A stretch of 64,000 nt of DNA from an uncultured Sphingosinicella sp. Its GTDB lineage: Bacteria > Pseudomonadota > Alphaproteobacteria > Sphingomonadales > Sphingomonadaceae. Both the position numbers and the translations under genes were made by a program. Position 1 is the stretch's first letter, and the number at the start of each line of letters is the position of its first letter. Positions 1 through 12,094 of the stretch are shown here, piece after piece. The notes below the pieces were generated by a model that was not told where the DNA came from, did not search any database, and saw only the letters and a list, made by a program, of their open reading frames with translations. The stretch covers positions 1-64,000 of the forward strand of contig NZ_CADCWD010000052.1 in assembly GCF_902806315.1 (NCBI RefSeq), given 5' to 3'.

Positions 1-383
1 CCTTCCCCGACTATAACCGCGTCATCCCGACCGCGAACGACAAGCTCCTCAAGATCGACCCCCGGAGCTTCGAGGAAGGCGTCGACCGCGTCGCCACCAT
101 CGCGAGCGAGAAGACCCGCGCCGTCAAGATGAGCCTCGACCGCGACCGGATCACCCTCTCGGTCACCAGCCCCGAAAACGGCACCGCCGCCGAGGAAGTG
201 CCGGGCGACTACGCCGCCGACACTTTCGACATCGGCTTCAACGCCCGCTACCTGCTCGACATCCTCGGCCAGATCGAAGGCGACACGGTGGAAGTGCACC
301 TCGCGGACGCTGCCGCGCCGACCTTGCTTCGGGAGAATGACAAGGCCGCGGCGCTCTACGTGCTGATGCCAATGCGGGTGTGA
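1..383 (+). CDS. dnaN: DNA polymerase III beta sliding clamp, C-terminal part (5' end outside window)
   Basis: This is the 3' end of the sliding clamp gene. The frame is open from base 3 and reads FPDYNRVIP, then a typical clamp third domain, ending in ALYVLMPMRV. The final MPM-R-V/L is the hallmark C-terminus of beta clamps, which form the ring that tethers DNA polymerase III to DNA. About 127 codons are visible, roughly the last third of the usual protein. The ORF track starts only at an internal ATG. The recF gene that commonly lies nearby follows here only after an inserted two-gene module. Confidence 0.95.
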   Translation, partial: FPDYNRVIPTANDKLLKIDPRSFEEGVDRVATIASEKTRAVKMSLDRDRITLSVTSPENGTAAEEVPGDYAADTFDIGFNARYLLDILGQIEGDTVEVHLADAAAPTLLRENDKAAALYVLMPMRV

Positions 384-394
384 TCTTGCGACCG

Positions 395-411
395 GTAAGG
401 AATATCCTTAC
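395..411. promoter_or_regulatory. Palindrome, candidate autoregulatory operator of the toxin-antitoxin pair
   Basis: GTAAGGA-ATA-TCCTTAC is an inverted repeat with 7-bp arms and a 3-bp spacer. It ends 9 bases before the antitoxin ATG and lies in the 37-bp gap after dnaN. AbrB-type antitoxins usually repress their own promoter through such palindromes. Binding is inferred. Confidence 0.45.
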
Positions 412-420
412 ATTACGTCC

Positions 421-636
421 ATGATCCATAGCCGCGTAACTTCTAAGTCGCAGGTCACCGTTCCCAGGTCTGTTCGGGCGGCGCTTGGCGTGGCGCCCGG
501 GGACCAGTTGGTTTGGCACCTCGAGGGCGGACAGGTCGTAGTCACTCGGGCGATCGAAGGGAGCGACACTATCGATCCGTTCGCGACCTTCTCCGAATGG
601 TCTGACGAACTCGACAGCGCCTACGACGATCTTTGA
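421..636 (+). CDS. AbrB/SpoVT (MazE-like) antitoxin of a type II toxin-antitoxin pair
   Basis: This 71-residue protein has an N-terminal SpoVT/AbrB swapped-hairpin domain. SRVTSKSQVTVPRSVRAALG is the classic beginning, followed by GDQLVWHLEGGQVVV. The acidic C-terminal tail (DPFATFSEWSDELDSAYDDL) is the part that normally wraps the toxin. The next gene is a PemK/MazF-like toxin in a different frame, starting within or just after this gene. In such pairs the antitoxin binds DNA through the AbrB domain and neutralises the toxin. The palindrome just upstream fits autoregulation. Confidence 0.85.
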   Translation: MIHSRVTSKSQVTVPRSVRAALGVAPGDQLVWHLEGGQVVVTRAIEGSDTIDPFATFSEWSDELDSAYDDL

Positions 637-649
637 GGCAGGCGACATC

Positions 650-960
650 GTGGGGGTGCCTTTCCCGCATGTCGAGCGGCCGGTCGTGGTGCCCCGCCCC
701 GCGATCATCCTCAATGCCGAGCCGCTCGGCTTGGGCGGGGCGCTGATCTGGACCGCAATGGTGACGAACGCGGCGCGGGAAGACTGGCCCGGCGACGTCC
801 CCATCCCTGAAGCAGAATTGCTCGGACTGCTGATTCCCTCCAAGGTGCGAACGGCCAAGATCTATACGGCAGAAGCGGCTTCCGCTCGCAAGATCGGGCG
901 ACTTGACGAGCAAACCTGGACCCGTGTTCGCGACAAGGTTCGGGCGCATCTCGGCTTCTA

Positions 961-961
<1 letters not shown>
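650..961 (+). CDS. PemK/MazF-like toxin (start uncertain, probably further upstream)
   Basis: This is a short protein of PemK/MazF type, a family of mRNA endoribonucleases. The [19 protein letters not shown] stretch matches the conserved N-terminal strand region. GTG at 650 is the first ordinary start, but the frame continues upstream with FEAGDIV, the usual lead-in of this family. Upstream to the stop at 539-541 I find no ATG, GTG or TTG, only a CTG at 602. A CTG start overlapping the antitoxin, or an N-terminally trimmed toxin, are both possible. Its TAG stop overlaps the recF GTG by one base (TAGTG), so toxin and recF translation are probably coupled. Confidence 0.7.
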
Positions 962-4621
<3,660 letters not shown>

Positions 4622-4626
4622 GGCAG

Positions 4627-5715
4627 GTGAGCTGCTTCTCTTCCAAGAGCTGGCCGCCCCCAGCCAAGCCGCACGCCACGGTGCGGCTCGAATGCGGCGC
4701 GTCGATCGACGATGCCAAGGCGCTGAAGAACTTCTCTGCCGGGTCGCGGATCGGCGACACGCTTTTCCTCGCCGCGGACGAACGTGCTGCGGTCGATCGA
4801 CTGGTGCAGACCGGCCGGCACGAATGGGGAAACCAGGAGCGCTTCCAGCTCGCGGACCTGCTCGACCTCGCCGATCCCGATGCGGAAGCGGACCTCGAGG
4901 GCCTCGCGGCTGACGGCGAGTGGCTGTGGGTGCTCGGCAGCCATGCCCGCACGCGCCCCAAGCCGGAAAAGGAGGAGGAGGAGTGCATCGACCTGTCGCT
5001 CCTCGCTAACCTTAAAGATACCCGACCGCGCTGCCTGCTCGCCCGGCTGCCGCTGGTGCGCGGCGAGGATGGTTTGCTCACGCCGGTGAAGAAGGACGGC
5101 AAGCGCAAGGCGGGTCTCGTCGAGCAAACCAAGCATGGCAGCCTGCTTGCCAAGGCGCTCAAGCACGATCCCCTGATCGGCCCCTTCACTCACATTCCAG
5201 CCAAGGAAGGCGGCCTCGACATCGAAGGAATCGCCGTCTGCGAGGATCGCGTCGCGCTCGGCCTTCGCGGGCCCGTGATTTCCACCCACGCGGTGCTGAT
5301 CGAGCTTCGGATCGACGCCAAGCCCTCCGGGCGCCTGGAGCTTAACGGCGATCCGATCAAGCGCCTGCTCGCCATGGAAGGCCTCGGCATTCGCGACTTG
5401 AAGCGCTGCGGCGACGACCTCCTCATCCTTGCCGGCCCCACCACGGCCTTGAGCGGCCCCTGCGCGCTCTATCGTTGGCGCGGCTGGGCGAACGATCCGC
5501 CCCAGGATCCGGAGCGCGTCCGCCTGCACCGCCCCGAGCGCATCCTGGAGATCCCGTTCGGCCGCGGTGAGGATCATCCCGAAGGCCTCGCGCTCTGGGG
5601 CGAGCAGGACGGCGAGCCGCGCCAGATCCTCGTCATCTACGACAGCCCGTCCAAGCAGCGCCTCGACAAGAAGACCGGCGCGATCATCGCCGATCTGTTC
5701 GATCTCCCGGCCTAA
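4627..5715 (+). CDS. DUF3616 domain-containing protein
   Basis: This 362-residue protein matches the DUF3616 family, an uncharacterised predicted beta-propeller-like group. Recognisable stretches are ADLEGLAADGEWLWVLGSH, IEGIAVCEDRVALGLRGP and HPEGLALW, which recur along the protein as propeller-like repeats. It has no signal peptide and so is probably cytoplasmic. The GTG start lies 5 bp after the gyrB stop, so it may be co-transcribed with gyrB. Its stop codon overlaps the stop of the convergent peptidase gene. The biochemical role is unknown. Confidence 0.8.
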   Translation: MSCFSSKSWPPPAKPHATVRLECGASIDDAKALKNFSAGSRIGDTLFLAADERAAVDRLVQTGRHEWGNQERFQLADLLDLADPDAEADLEGLAADGEWLWVLGSHARTRPKPEKEEEECIDLSLLANLKDTRPRCLLARLPLVRGEDGLLTPVKKDGKRKAGLVEQTKHGSLLAKALKHDPLIGPFTHIPAKEGGLDIEGIAVCEDRVALGLRGPVISTHAVLIELRIDAKPSGRLELNGDPIKRLLAMEGLGIRDLKRCGDDLLILAGPTTALSGPCALYRWRGWANDPPQDPERVRLHRPERILEIPFGRGEDHPEGLALWGEQDGEPRQILVIYDSPSKQRLDKKTGAIIADLFDLPA

Positions 5716-6869
5716 CGCCGCGCCCGGCGATAGAGCTGCACCACCCGCTCCACCGGCAGCGCCTCGATTCGCGCGCCGTTGCTCTCCATTGTCTCGGCCT
5801 TGAACATCGAGTTCAGCACCGCCTCCTCGGTCGCCTCGACCACCGCCTGGAAGAGCGGCGTGACGCGGTCGTTCGGCACCTCCTCATAGGCACTGACGGC
5901 GCTCCGCCGCCCCGCCGTCCGCCGCACCGCCTCGCTGGTGGAGAAAGCGACGGCATAATCGCCCGAGCCGTTGGTGATCGGCGATCCGGTGCGGGCGATG
6001 CCGAGGAAGGTGCGGCGTGCCAGGCGCTTGAGGTTGCGGTCGGAGAGCGGAGCGTCGGTCGCGATCACGACGATCACCGATCCGTCCCCGCCGCGCCCGT
6101 GCAGCTGATCCTTCAGCATATACTGGCCGAGCGCCTGCCCGACCGGCACTCCGGCCACGCTCAGCACGCCGCCATAATTGCTCTGCACCAGCACGCCAAC
6201 CGTATGTCCGCCAAGGTTTGCCGGCAGGCGGCGCGAGCTGGTGCCGATGCCGCCCTTCCACCCAAAGGCAACGGTGCCGGTGCCCGCCCCGACATTGCCT
6301 TCCGCGACCGGTCCCGCTTTCGCCGCGGCGATCGCCGATAGCGCATCCGCCTTGCTCACCCGCCGAGCGCGGATGTCGTTCAACGTCCCGTCATTGGTCT
6401 CGCCGACCACCGCATTGACCGACCGCACCGCTTCGTTGCCCGGCCTGCCGATCGTCCAATCGATCGCCGCCGCCGCCGCTTCGGGCACGGACATGGTGTT
6501 GGTCAGCAGGATCGGGGACTCGATTTCGCCCAGCTCCTCGATCTGGGTCGATCCCATGAACTTGCCGAACCCGTTCGCCACCGCGAAGCCGGCGGGCACC
6601 TTGTCTTGGAACAGGTTTCCGCCATGCGGCAGCACCGCCGTCACGCCTGTCCGGATATTGGTCCCTTCGATGATCGTTCGGTGCCCCACCGTCACGCCCG
6701 CGACGTCGGTGATGGCGTTGTGCGGCCCAGGCGGCAGGATGCCGACCTCGATCCCCGACTCCCGCACACGCGATCGCTTGTTCTGGGCTTGGGATGGTGC
6801 GGTCACGACGAGGGCCAGCATAGCCGCTGCGCCCAAAGCTGAAACCCACCGGCTGGTGCGATGCTTCAT
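5712..6869 (-). CDS. Exported P1 family (DmpA/S58) aminopeptidase
   Basis: This is a P1/S58 peptidase, related to the D-aminopeptidase DmpA and beta-aminopeptidase BapA. These enzymes cleave themselves to expose an N-terminal Ser nucleophile. The motif KGGIGTSSR contains the expected self-cleavage region, and GNVGAGTG precedes it. I chose the start at 6869 because it gives a clear signal peptide (MKHRTSRWVSALGAAAMLALVVTAPSQAQ); the track adds 43 unlikely residues. The mature enzyme should be periplasmic. It lies 40 bp downstream of a ChaN-like gene on the same strand. Confidence 0.88.
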   Translation of the reverse strand: MKHRTSRWVSALGAAAMLALVVTAPSQAQNKRSRVRESGIEVGILPPGPHNAITDVAGVTVGHRTIIEGTNIRTGVTAVLPHGGNLFQDKVPAGFAVANGFGKFMGSTQIEELGEIESPILLTNTMSVPEAAAAAIDWTIGRPGNEAVRSVNAVVGETNDGTLNDIRARRVSKADALSAIAAAKAGPVAEGNVGAGTGTVAFGWKGGIGTSSRRLPANLGGHTVGVLVQSNYGGVLSVAGVPVGQALGQYMLKDQLHGRGGDGSVIVVIATDAPLSDRNLKRLARRTFLGIARTGSPITNGSGDYAVAFSTSEAVRRTAGRRSAVSAYEEVPNDRVTPLFQAVVEATEEAVLNSMFKAETMESNGARIEALPVERVVQLYRRARR

Positions 6870-6909
6870 TGGCTCAGGCTGGGGCAATCCTCCGCCCCAG
6901 GCAAGTCGG

Positions 6910-7731
6910 TTATCCGCCCTTCGGAAGAACCGGCTGCGACGCGCTATATTGCGAGCCTGTCGAATAGATGCCGTCGAACCCGTCGCGGATGCTCGCATCC
7001 AGCACTATGCCTCGGGGTGCCACCGGCTCGCGCACCGGCATGTCGTAACTCTTGCAGCCTTCGGGTTCGCCGCCGTTGGCAGGTTGGCATCCCCAAAAGC
7101 GGCCGCCCGGCCGCGCGAAGCTGAGCGCCATCGTCTTCTCCGCCGGAAGCAGCTGCCCTGCCGAAGGAAAGGGCGGAGTGTAGGAGGTCCACGCAGTCTT
7201 TCCGGCATGCCCCGCGCCGGTCAGAGCAATAACCAGGGTTCCGGGCGCACGCTCTCCCGCCTTCCGAAGCGCCTCGGCCATTGCGGCTTCGCGCCGCGCC
7301 GAAGTCCCGCGCTCCGGCGGCGAGTCGAAGGCAACGACCCCAAGCCTTTGACGCCTTCCAAGCCGACGTGCAGCCTCGATCAGCTCCATGATGGCGCTGG
7401 TGGTCCGGCCACCTTCTTCGCGCCAGATGCCGGCCCGGAGCATAGCGCGGCGCGCCTCGGCTCCTCCGTCCGAAGCCATATAGGCGTCGAGCGAAGGCTG
7501 CGCCGAGGCATCGAACTCGACCCCAAGCACGACCGGCCGTCCTGAGCCTGCGGCGGAGCAGAGCGCGTCGGCGACGAGCGCCGGCATTTCGGACGTGCCA
7601 TGATATTCGCCGAACAGGAGATACTGGAGCCCCGGCCGGGCGAGAACCGCGTCAATGCCCGGCAATGGCGGGCAAGCCGCACCGGCGGGGGCGACCGCTA
7701 TCAGGGCGGCGGCGGCAAAGAGAAAGCGCAT
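6910..7731 (-). CDS. Exported ChaN/Tiki-like protein
   Basis: This 273-residue protein has an N-terminal signal peptide ending APAGAAC. The motif YLLFGEYHGTSEMP resembles the GE-x-H motif of the ChaN/TraB/Tiki fold. That family includes haem-binding ChaN lipoproteins and metalloprotease-like members. A Cys lies right at the end of the signal sequence (AGAAC), but the lipobox is weak, so lipoprotein status is uncertain. The later VVAFD and ALTGAGHAGK segments also fit the fold. The function is not established. It precedes the P1 peptidase gene on the same strand. Confidence 0.65.
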   Translation of the reverse strand: MRFLFAAAALIAVAPAGAACPPLPGIDAVLARPGLQYLLFGEYHGTSEMPALVADALCSAAGSGRPVVLGVEFDASAQPSLDAYMASDGGAEARRAMLRAGIWREEGGRTTSAIMELIEAARRLGRRQRLGVVAFDSPPERGTSARREAAMAEALRKAGERAPGTLVIALTGAGHAGKTAWTSYTPPFPSAGQLLPAEKTMALSFARPGGRFWGCQPANGGEPEGCKSYDMPVREPVAPRGIVLDASIRDGFDGIYSTGSQYSASQPVLPKGG

Positions 7732-7837
7732 CGTGCCTCGCTATTTGGGTCGGCGGGCACGATGCGGCTCATCCATTCTTCAGCAAGCGGCGCAGCGACC
7801 AACGTCTACGATGGCGCTGCGAACGTCCAGAGAGTCC

Positions 7838-7975
7838 TCAGTCGCGGCCTCCATGTCCGCTATTCTGGCCGCCCGTGCGGCTGTTCTCGTTGCGGTTGTC
7901 GCGCTGCTTCTTGTCGCCGCCTTTGTCTTCCTTCTGCCACTGGTCGAAGTCGCCCTTCTTCTTGTTGTCGGTCAT
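7838..7975 (-). CDS. Small hydrophilic protein, 45 residues (absent from ORF track)
   Basis: The minus strand reads MTDNKKKGDFDQWQKEDKGG and continues to HGGRD before a TGA. It is highly charged, rich in Lys, Asp, Gln and Gly, and likely disordered. It lies between the exonuclease gene (59 bp upstream) and the ChaN-like gene on the same strand. AGACC directly precedes the ATG, and no strong ribosome binding site is seen. The composition resembles small stress-related hydrophilic proteins, but I do not recognise a family. Confidence 0.6.
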   Translation of the reverse strand: MTDNKKKGDFDQWQKEDKGGDKKQRDNRNENSRTGGQNSGHGGRD

Positions 7976-8034
7976 GTCTGGTCTCCAATCTCCGCGACCA
8001 ACGGACCGGCTCCGGGTTCGTTTCCCTCGAGGGG

Positions 8035-9033
8035 CTAATCGTCCTCATCTTCATAGCCGACGAGGTTCAGTTCCCGCGCCTTGATCTGGCGCATCGCGCA
8101 CCAGTGGATGAGCGCTTCTTCGCGGCCGTGGGTGACCCACACTTCGCTGGGCGCGATCTCCTGGATGGTGGCGGTGAGCTCGTCCCAGTCGGCGTGGTCG
8201 GAGATGATCAGCGGCAGCTCGACATTGCGCTGCCGGGCGCGCTGCCGGACGCTCATCCAGCCCGAGGCCATTGCGGTGATCGGGTCGGGCAGCCGGCGCG
8301 ACCAACGGTCGTTGAGGGCGCCGGGCGGGGAGAGGACCACCCTTCCCTTCAGCTCGTCCTTCTTGACCCCTGTCGCGGGCCTGAGGTCGCCAAGCTCGAT
8401 GCCATGCTCCTGATAAAGGTCGCAGAGCCGCTGCAGCGCCCCGTGAATATAGATGGGGTCGTGGTGGCCGCGCCGCCTTAGCTCCGTGATCACCCGCTGC
8501 GCCTTGCCGAGCGCATAGGCGCCGACCAGCACGCAGCGGTCCGGATTGGCGTGAAGGCGCGCGAGCAGCCGGTCCATTTCGCTCCCCGTGTCCGGGTGGC
8601 GGAAGACGGGCAGGCCGAAGGTCGCTTCGGTGATGAAGATGTCGCACGGCACCGGCTCGAACGGAAGGCAGGTCGGGTCCGGGCGGCGCTTGTAGTCGCC
8701 GGAGACGACCACGCGCTCGCCGCGATAGTCCATCACGATTTGCGCGGAGCCGAGCACATGGCCTGCGGGCACGAAGCTCAGCTCGACCTCGCCGAGCGTC
8801 ACCACCTCCCCATATTGCACCGGGCTCCCGGTCTGCGGCCCGTAGCGGCAGTCCATGATCGCCAGCGTCTCGGGCGTCGCCCAGACGCCGCCATGGCCGC
8901 CGCGGGCGTGATCGGCATGGCCGTGCGTCACCAACGCGCGCGGCTTGGGCTGGCTAGGATCCACCCAGGCGTCCGCGGGCGCCACGTAAATGCCTTCCGG
9001 AAAAGGCTCGATCCAGGAACCGAGGCGGGCCAT
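8035..9033 (-). CDS. Ligase-associated DNA exonuclease (metallo-beta-lactamase fold)
   Basis: This 332-residue protein is a beta-CASP-like metallo-beta-lactamase nuclease. The metal motif THGHADHARGG is near residue 37, with GHVLGSAQIVM and VSGDYKRRPDP later. Family members annotated as ligase-associated or mRNA 3'-end processing-like exonuclease normally sit in a cluster with an Lhr-type helicase, an ATP-dependent ligase and a phosphoesterase. Here the helicase gene is divergent about 300 bp away, the phosphoesterase (PdeM) is 11.8 kb away, and no ligase gene is visible. The family acts on DNA in a manganese-dependent way. Confidence 0.88.
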   Translation of the reverse strand: MARLGSWIEPFPEGIYVAPADAWVDPSQPKPRALVTHGHADHARGGHGGVWATPETLAIMDCRYGPQTGSPVQYGEVVTLGEVELSFVPAGHVLGSAQIVMDYRGERVVVSGDYKRRPDPTCLPFEPVPCDIFITEATFGLPVFRHPDTGSEMDRLLARLHANPDRCVLVGAYALGKAQRVITELRRRGHHDPIYIHGALQRLCDLYQEHGIELGDLRPATGVKKDELKGRVVLSPPGALNDRWSRRLPDPITAMASGWMSVRQRARQRNVELPLIISDHADWDELTATIQEIAPSEVWVTHGREEALIHWCAMRQIKARELNLVGYEDEDD

Positions 9034-9131
9034 CGGGAGCTATATGGGAGAAGGGCCTTGCCGGGCCAAGCGGATCGTTTGGGCGCCAAGCGGCGTTCAG
9101 GGTCCGAAACGAAATTCGAAGGAGCGAGACG

Positions 9132-9326
9132 ATGGACACAGGTGCGTTCAGTTGGAGCCTGCTCACGATCCTGGGGCCCATCCTCATCTTCATCGTGGTG
9201 CTCTGGGCCGTGCTGAGGAACAGGAAGTCGAAACCGGAGGATATCGAGCGCACGGAGCGCGCCACCCGCGAACTTTATCGCGAGGAGGATGCGGCGCACC
9301 GGCGGGACAATGATTTCGGGACCTGA
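9132..9326 (+). CDS. Small single-pass membrane protein
   Basis: This 64-residue protein has one hydrophobic segment (LLTILGPILIFIVVLWAVL, residues 10-28), then a highly charged cytoplasmic-type tail (RNRKSKPEDIERTERATREL). A good ribosome binding site (AAGGAGCGAG) precedes the ATG. It lies between the divergent exonuclease and helicase genes, 12 bp before the helicase ATG, so it is probably co-transcribed with the helicase. No function is known. Confidence 0.75.
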   Translation: MDTGAFSWSLLTILGPILIFIVVLWAVLRNRKSKPEDIERTERATRELYREEDAAHRRDNDFGT

Positions 9327-9338
9327 TAGCCCGCGGCC

Positions 9339-11765
9339 ATGCTGACTCCGCCATCCGCGAACCTCCCGCCGCCTGTCGCGGACTGGTTCGCGGCCAAGGG
9401 GTGGTCGCCGCGCCGCCATCAGATCGAAATGCTCGCCGCCGCCCGCGCGGGCCGTAACGCGCTGCTCGTCGCGCCCACCGGGGCGGGCAAGACGCTGGCG
9501 GGGTTCCTGGCGAGCATCAGCGAATTGATCGAACAGCCCACCACGGGCCTTCACACCCTCTACGTCTCGCCGCTGAAGGCGCTTGCGGTGGACGTGCAGC
9601 GCAACCTCCTCACACCGATCGGCGAGATGGGCCTCGACATCCGCGTCGAGACCCGCACCGGCGACACGCCCGCCGACCGCAAGGCGCGCCAGCGCGTCAA
9701 GCCGCCTCAAATCCTGCTGACCACGCCTGAGTCGCTGAGCCTCCTCCTCAGTCACGAGGACAGCGCCCTTCTCTTCGCCAATCTCAAGACCATCGTGATC
9801 GACGAGGTCCATGCCTTCGCCACCGGCAAGCGCGGCGATCTTCTCTCGCTCGCCATGGCGCGCCTCCAGCGGCTCGCGCCCGACATGCGCCGCGTCGCGC
9901 TCTCCGCCACCGTTTCCGATCCCGAAGCCTATCAAGGCTGGCTCGCCCCGCACGCCGACATCGAAACGGTGGATTTGGTGATCGGCGACCCGGGCGCCGA
10001 AGCCGACATCCGCATCATGCTTCCGGAGGACGAGCGCATCCCCTGGTCGGGCCATTCAGGCCGCTGGGCCGCGCTGCAGGTCATGAAGGAAATCGAGCGG
10101 CACAAGACGACGCTCATCTTCTGCAACACGCGCTCGCTTGCCGAGCTCATCTTCCAGGACCTTTGGGCGGTGAACGAAGGGCATCTGCCAATCGGAGTTC
10201 ATCACGGATCGCTGTCGATCGAAGCCCGCCGCAAGGTCGAGGCTGCGGTGGCGGACGGGCGCCTGCGTGCGCTCGTCTGCACGGCAAGCCTCGATCTCGG
10301 CGTCGACTGGGGCGACGTCGATCTCGTCATCCAGATGGGCGCGCCCAAGGGCTCTTCGCGCCTCCTTCAACGCATCGGCCGCGCCAACCACCGCCTCGAC
10401 GAGCCTTCGGAAGCCGTGCTCGTCCCCGGCAACCGCTTCGAATATCTGGAAGCCCGCGCCGCTCTGGACGCGGTCGATCAAGGCGAACTCGATCCCGAGA
10501 TCTTCCGCGCCGGCGCGCTCGACGTCCTCGCTCAGCACATCATGGCCGCCGCCTGCGCCGCTCCCTTCGGCGAAGAGGAGATGCTCGACGAGGTGCGGAG
10601 CGCCGCCCCTTATGCCGCGCTCTCCGAAACCCTCTTCCACGAAGTGCTCGGCTATATCGAGAGCGGCGGCTACTCCCTGAAAGCCTATGACCGCTTCAAG
10701 CGCCTGACGCGCGACGCGGACGGCACCTGGCGCGTCAGCCACCCGCGCTTCATCCAGCAGCACCGGATGAATGCCGGCATCATTGTCGACGCGCCCCTGC
10801 TCGACGTGCGCTTCAAGAACGGCCGCAAGCTCGGCACGGTCGAGGAATATTTCGCCTCGACGCTCTCGACCGGCGACACCTTCTTCTTTGCCGGCCTCGT
10901 GCTGGAGGTGGAGCGGATCGACGGCATCGACCTGTTCGTCAAAGCCACCTCGAAGTCCGCCCGCATCCCCACCTATGTCGGCGCACGCATGGCGATGACG
11001 ACCAACCTCGCCGACCGGGTGAAGCAGTTCCTCCACGACCGCGAGCAATGGCCGCGCTTCCCGGACGACGTTCGCGACTGGCTGCAGGTGCAGGACCAGC
11101 GCTCGGTCCTTCCCCGCCCGGACCAGCTGCTGGTTGAGACCTTCCCGCACGAGCATCGGCACTACATGGTCGCCTACAGCTTTGAGGGCTGGAACGCGCA
11201 CCAGTCGCTCGGAATGCTGATCACCCGGCGCATGGAAACCGCGGGCCTTCGGCCGCTCGGGTTCGTTTCAAACGATTATGCGCTGGCCTGCTACAGCCTC
11301 GATCCGATCGAGGACCCGGCGAGCCTCTTTTCGGCCGACATTCTCGAGAATGAGTTCGTCGAGTGGGTGCAGGGCTCGAACCTCCTGAAACGCGCCTTCC
11401 GGGAAGTCGCCGTGATCGGCGGCCTCGTCGAGCGCCACCATCCCGGCAAGCGCAAGTCGGGCAAGCAGGTGACCTTCTCGACCGACCTCATTTACGACGT
11501 GCTGCGCCGCTACGAGCCCGACCATTTGCTCCTGAAAGCCGCCTGGGAGGATGCCAAGCAGCGCATGACGGATGTCGGCCGCCTCGCTCGCCTGCTCGAC
11601 CGCGCGGCCGGCACGATGCTGCACGTCCAGCTCGACCGCGTCTCGCCCATGGCGGTCCCGGTCCTCGTCATCGTGGGCCGGGAGCGCACCGCCACCGGAA
11701 CCGCCGACGATCAGCTACTGATCGAAGCGGAGGTGCTCGCGGCCGAAGCGATGCGACTCGACTAA
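9339..11765 (+). CDS. Ligase-associated DEXH-box helicase (Lhr core type)
   Basis: This 808-residue protein matches the Lhr-core helicase that is usually linked to an ATP-dependent DNA ligase and to nucleases. Motif I is APTGAGKTLAGFL, motif II DEVHAF, motif III SATV, with TRSLAE and QRIGRANHRLDEPSE in the second RecA domain. The length equals the short Lhr form without the large C-terminal extension of E. coli Lhr. Related enzymes are ATP-driven 3'-5' translocases that unwind DNA or RNA-DNA hybrids. The metallo-beta-lactamase exonuclease lies divergently upstream, supporting a repair role. Confidence 0.9.
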   Translation: MLTPPSANLPPPVADWFAAKGWSPRRHQIEMLAAARAGRNALLVAPTGAGKTLAGFLASISELIEQPTTGLHTLYVSPLKALAVDVQRNLLTPIGEMGLDIRVETRTGDTPADRKARQRVKPPQILLTTPESLSLLLSHEDSALLFANLKTIVIDEVHAFATGKRGDLLSLAMARLQRLAPDMRRVALSATVSDPEAYQGWLAPHADIETVDLVIGDPGAEADIRIMLPEDERIPWSGHSGRWAALQVMKEIERHKTTLIFCNTRSLAELIFQDLWAVNEGHLPIGVHHGSLSIEARRKVEAAVADGRLRALVCTASLDLGVDWGDVDLVIQMGAPKGSSRLLQRIGRANHRLDEPSEAVLVPGNRFEYLEARAALDAVDQGELDPEIFRAGALDVLAQHIMAAACAAPFGEEEMLDEVRSAAPYAALSETLFHEVLGYIESGGYSLKAYDRFKRLTRDADGTWRVSHPRFIQQHRMNAGIIVDAPLLDVRFKNGRKLGTVEEYFASTLSTGDTFFFAGLVLEVERIDGIDLFVKATSKSARIPTYVGARMAMTTNLADRVKQFLHDREQWPRFPDDVRDWLQVQDQRSVLPRPDQLLVETFPHEHRHYMVAYSFEGWNAHQSLGMLITRRMETAGLRPLGFVSNDYALACYSLDPIEDPASLFSADILENEFVEWVQGSNLLKRAFREVAVIGGLVERHHPGKRKSGKQVTFSTDLIYDVLRRYEPDHLLLKAAWEDAKQRMTDVGRLARLLDRAAGTMLHVQLDRVSPMAVPVLVIVGRERTATGTADDQLLIEAEVLAAEAMRLD

Positions 11766-12094
11766 CCGCGTCCAACGCTCAGCTTGCCGAACTGCCGAAT
11801 ATGAACAGAACGTTCAGCATATTCGACGTATATAATCGACAATGTTCATTGCAGTAGCGATCCAAGCGGCTGTTTGACTTGATCGTTACGTCCACTGTCA
11901 ATGTAATCTGACCCGCTACCATGGTATTTCCGGTGAATAGTAAGTGAACAGGCCGTTCAGGATCGTCAGTGAACTTAATCTAAGCGCCTAAAATCTATAG
12001 GAACTTAAGTGATCCTGCTTCGCTTCAGGGTCCGTGGAGCAGCAAGCAGTCATGTTTACTTGCGGCTTTTTCATCGTAAACCGGAGTATATGTT
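11766..12094. other. AT-richer intergenic region with two TGAAC-N5-GTTCA repeats
   Basis: This 329-bp gap has no convincing ORF and is clearly less GC-rich than its surroundings. Two copies of TGAAC-N5-GTTCA lie at 11802-11816 and 11945-11959. A TATAAT box is at 11831-11836 without a good -35. A GGAAC at 12000-12004 followed 16 bases later by CGCTT loosely resembles an EcfG general-stress promoter for the next gene. It probably holds the control region of the small exported protein operon. Confidence 0.4.

Noticed and set aside
11802-11959. TGAAC-N5-GTTCA repeats as SOS (LexA) boxes
   Set aside because: Alphaproteobacterial LexA sites are direct repeats GTTC-N7-GTTC; spacing and orientation differ here.
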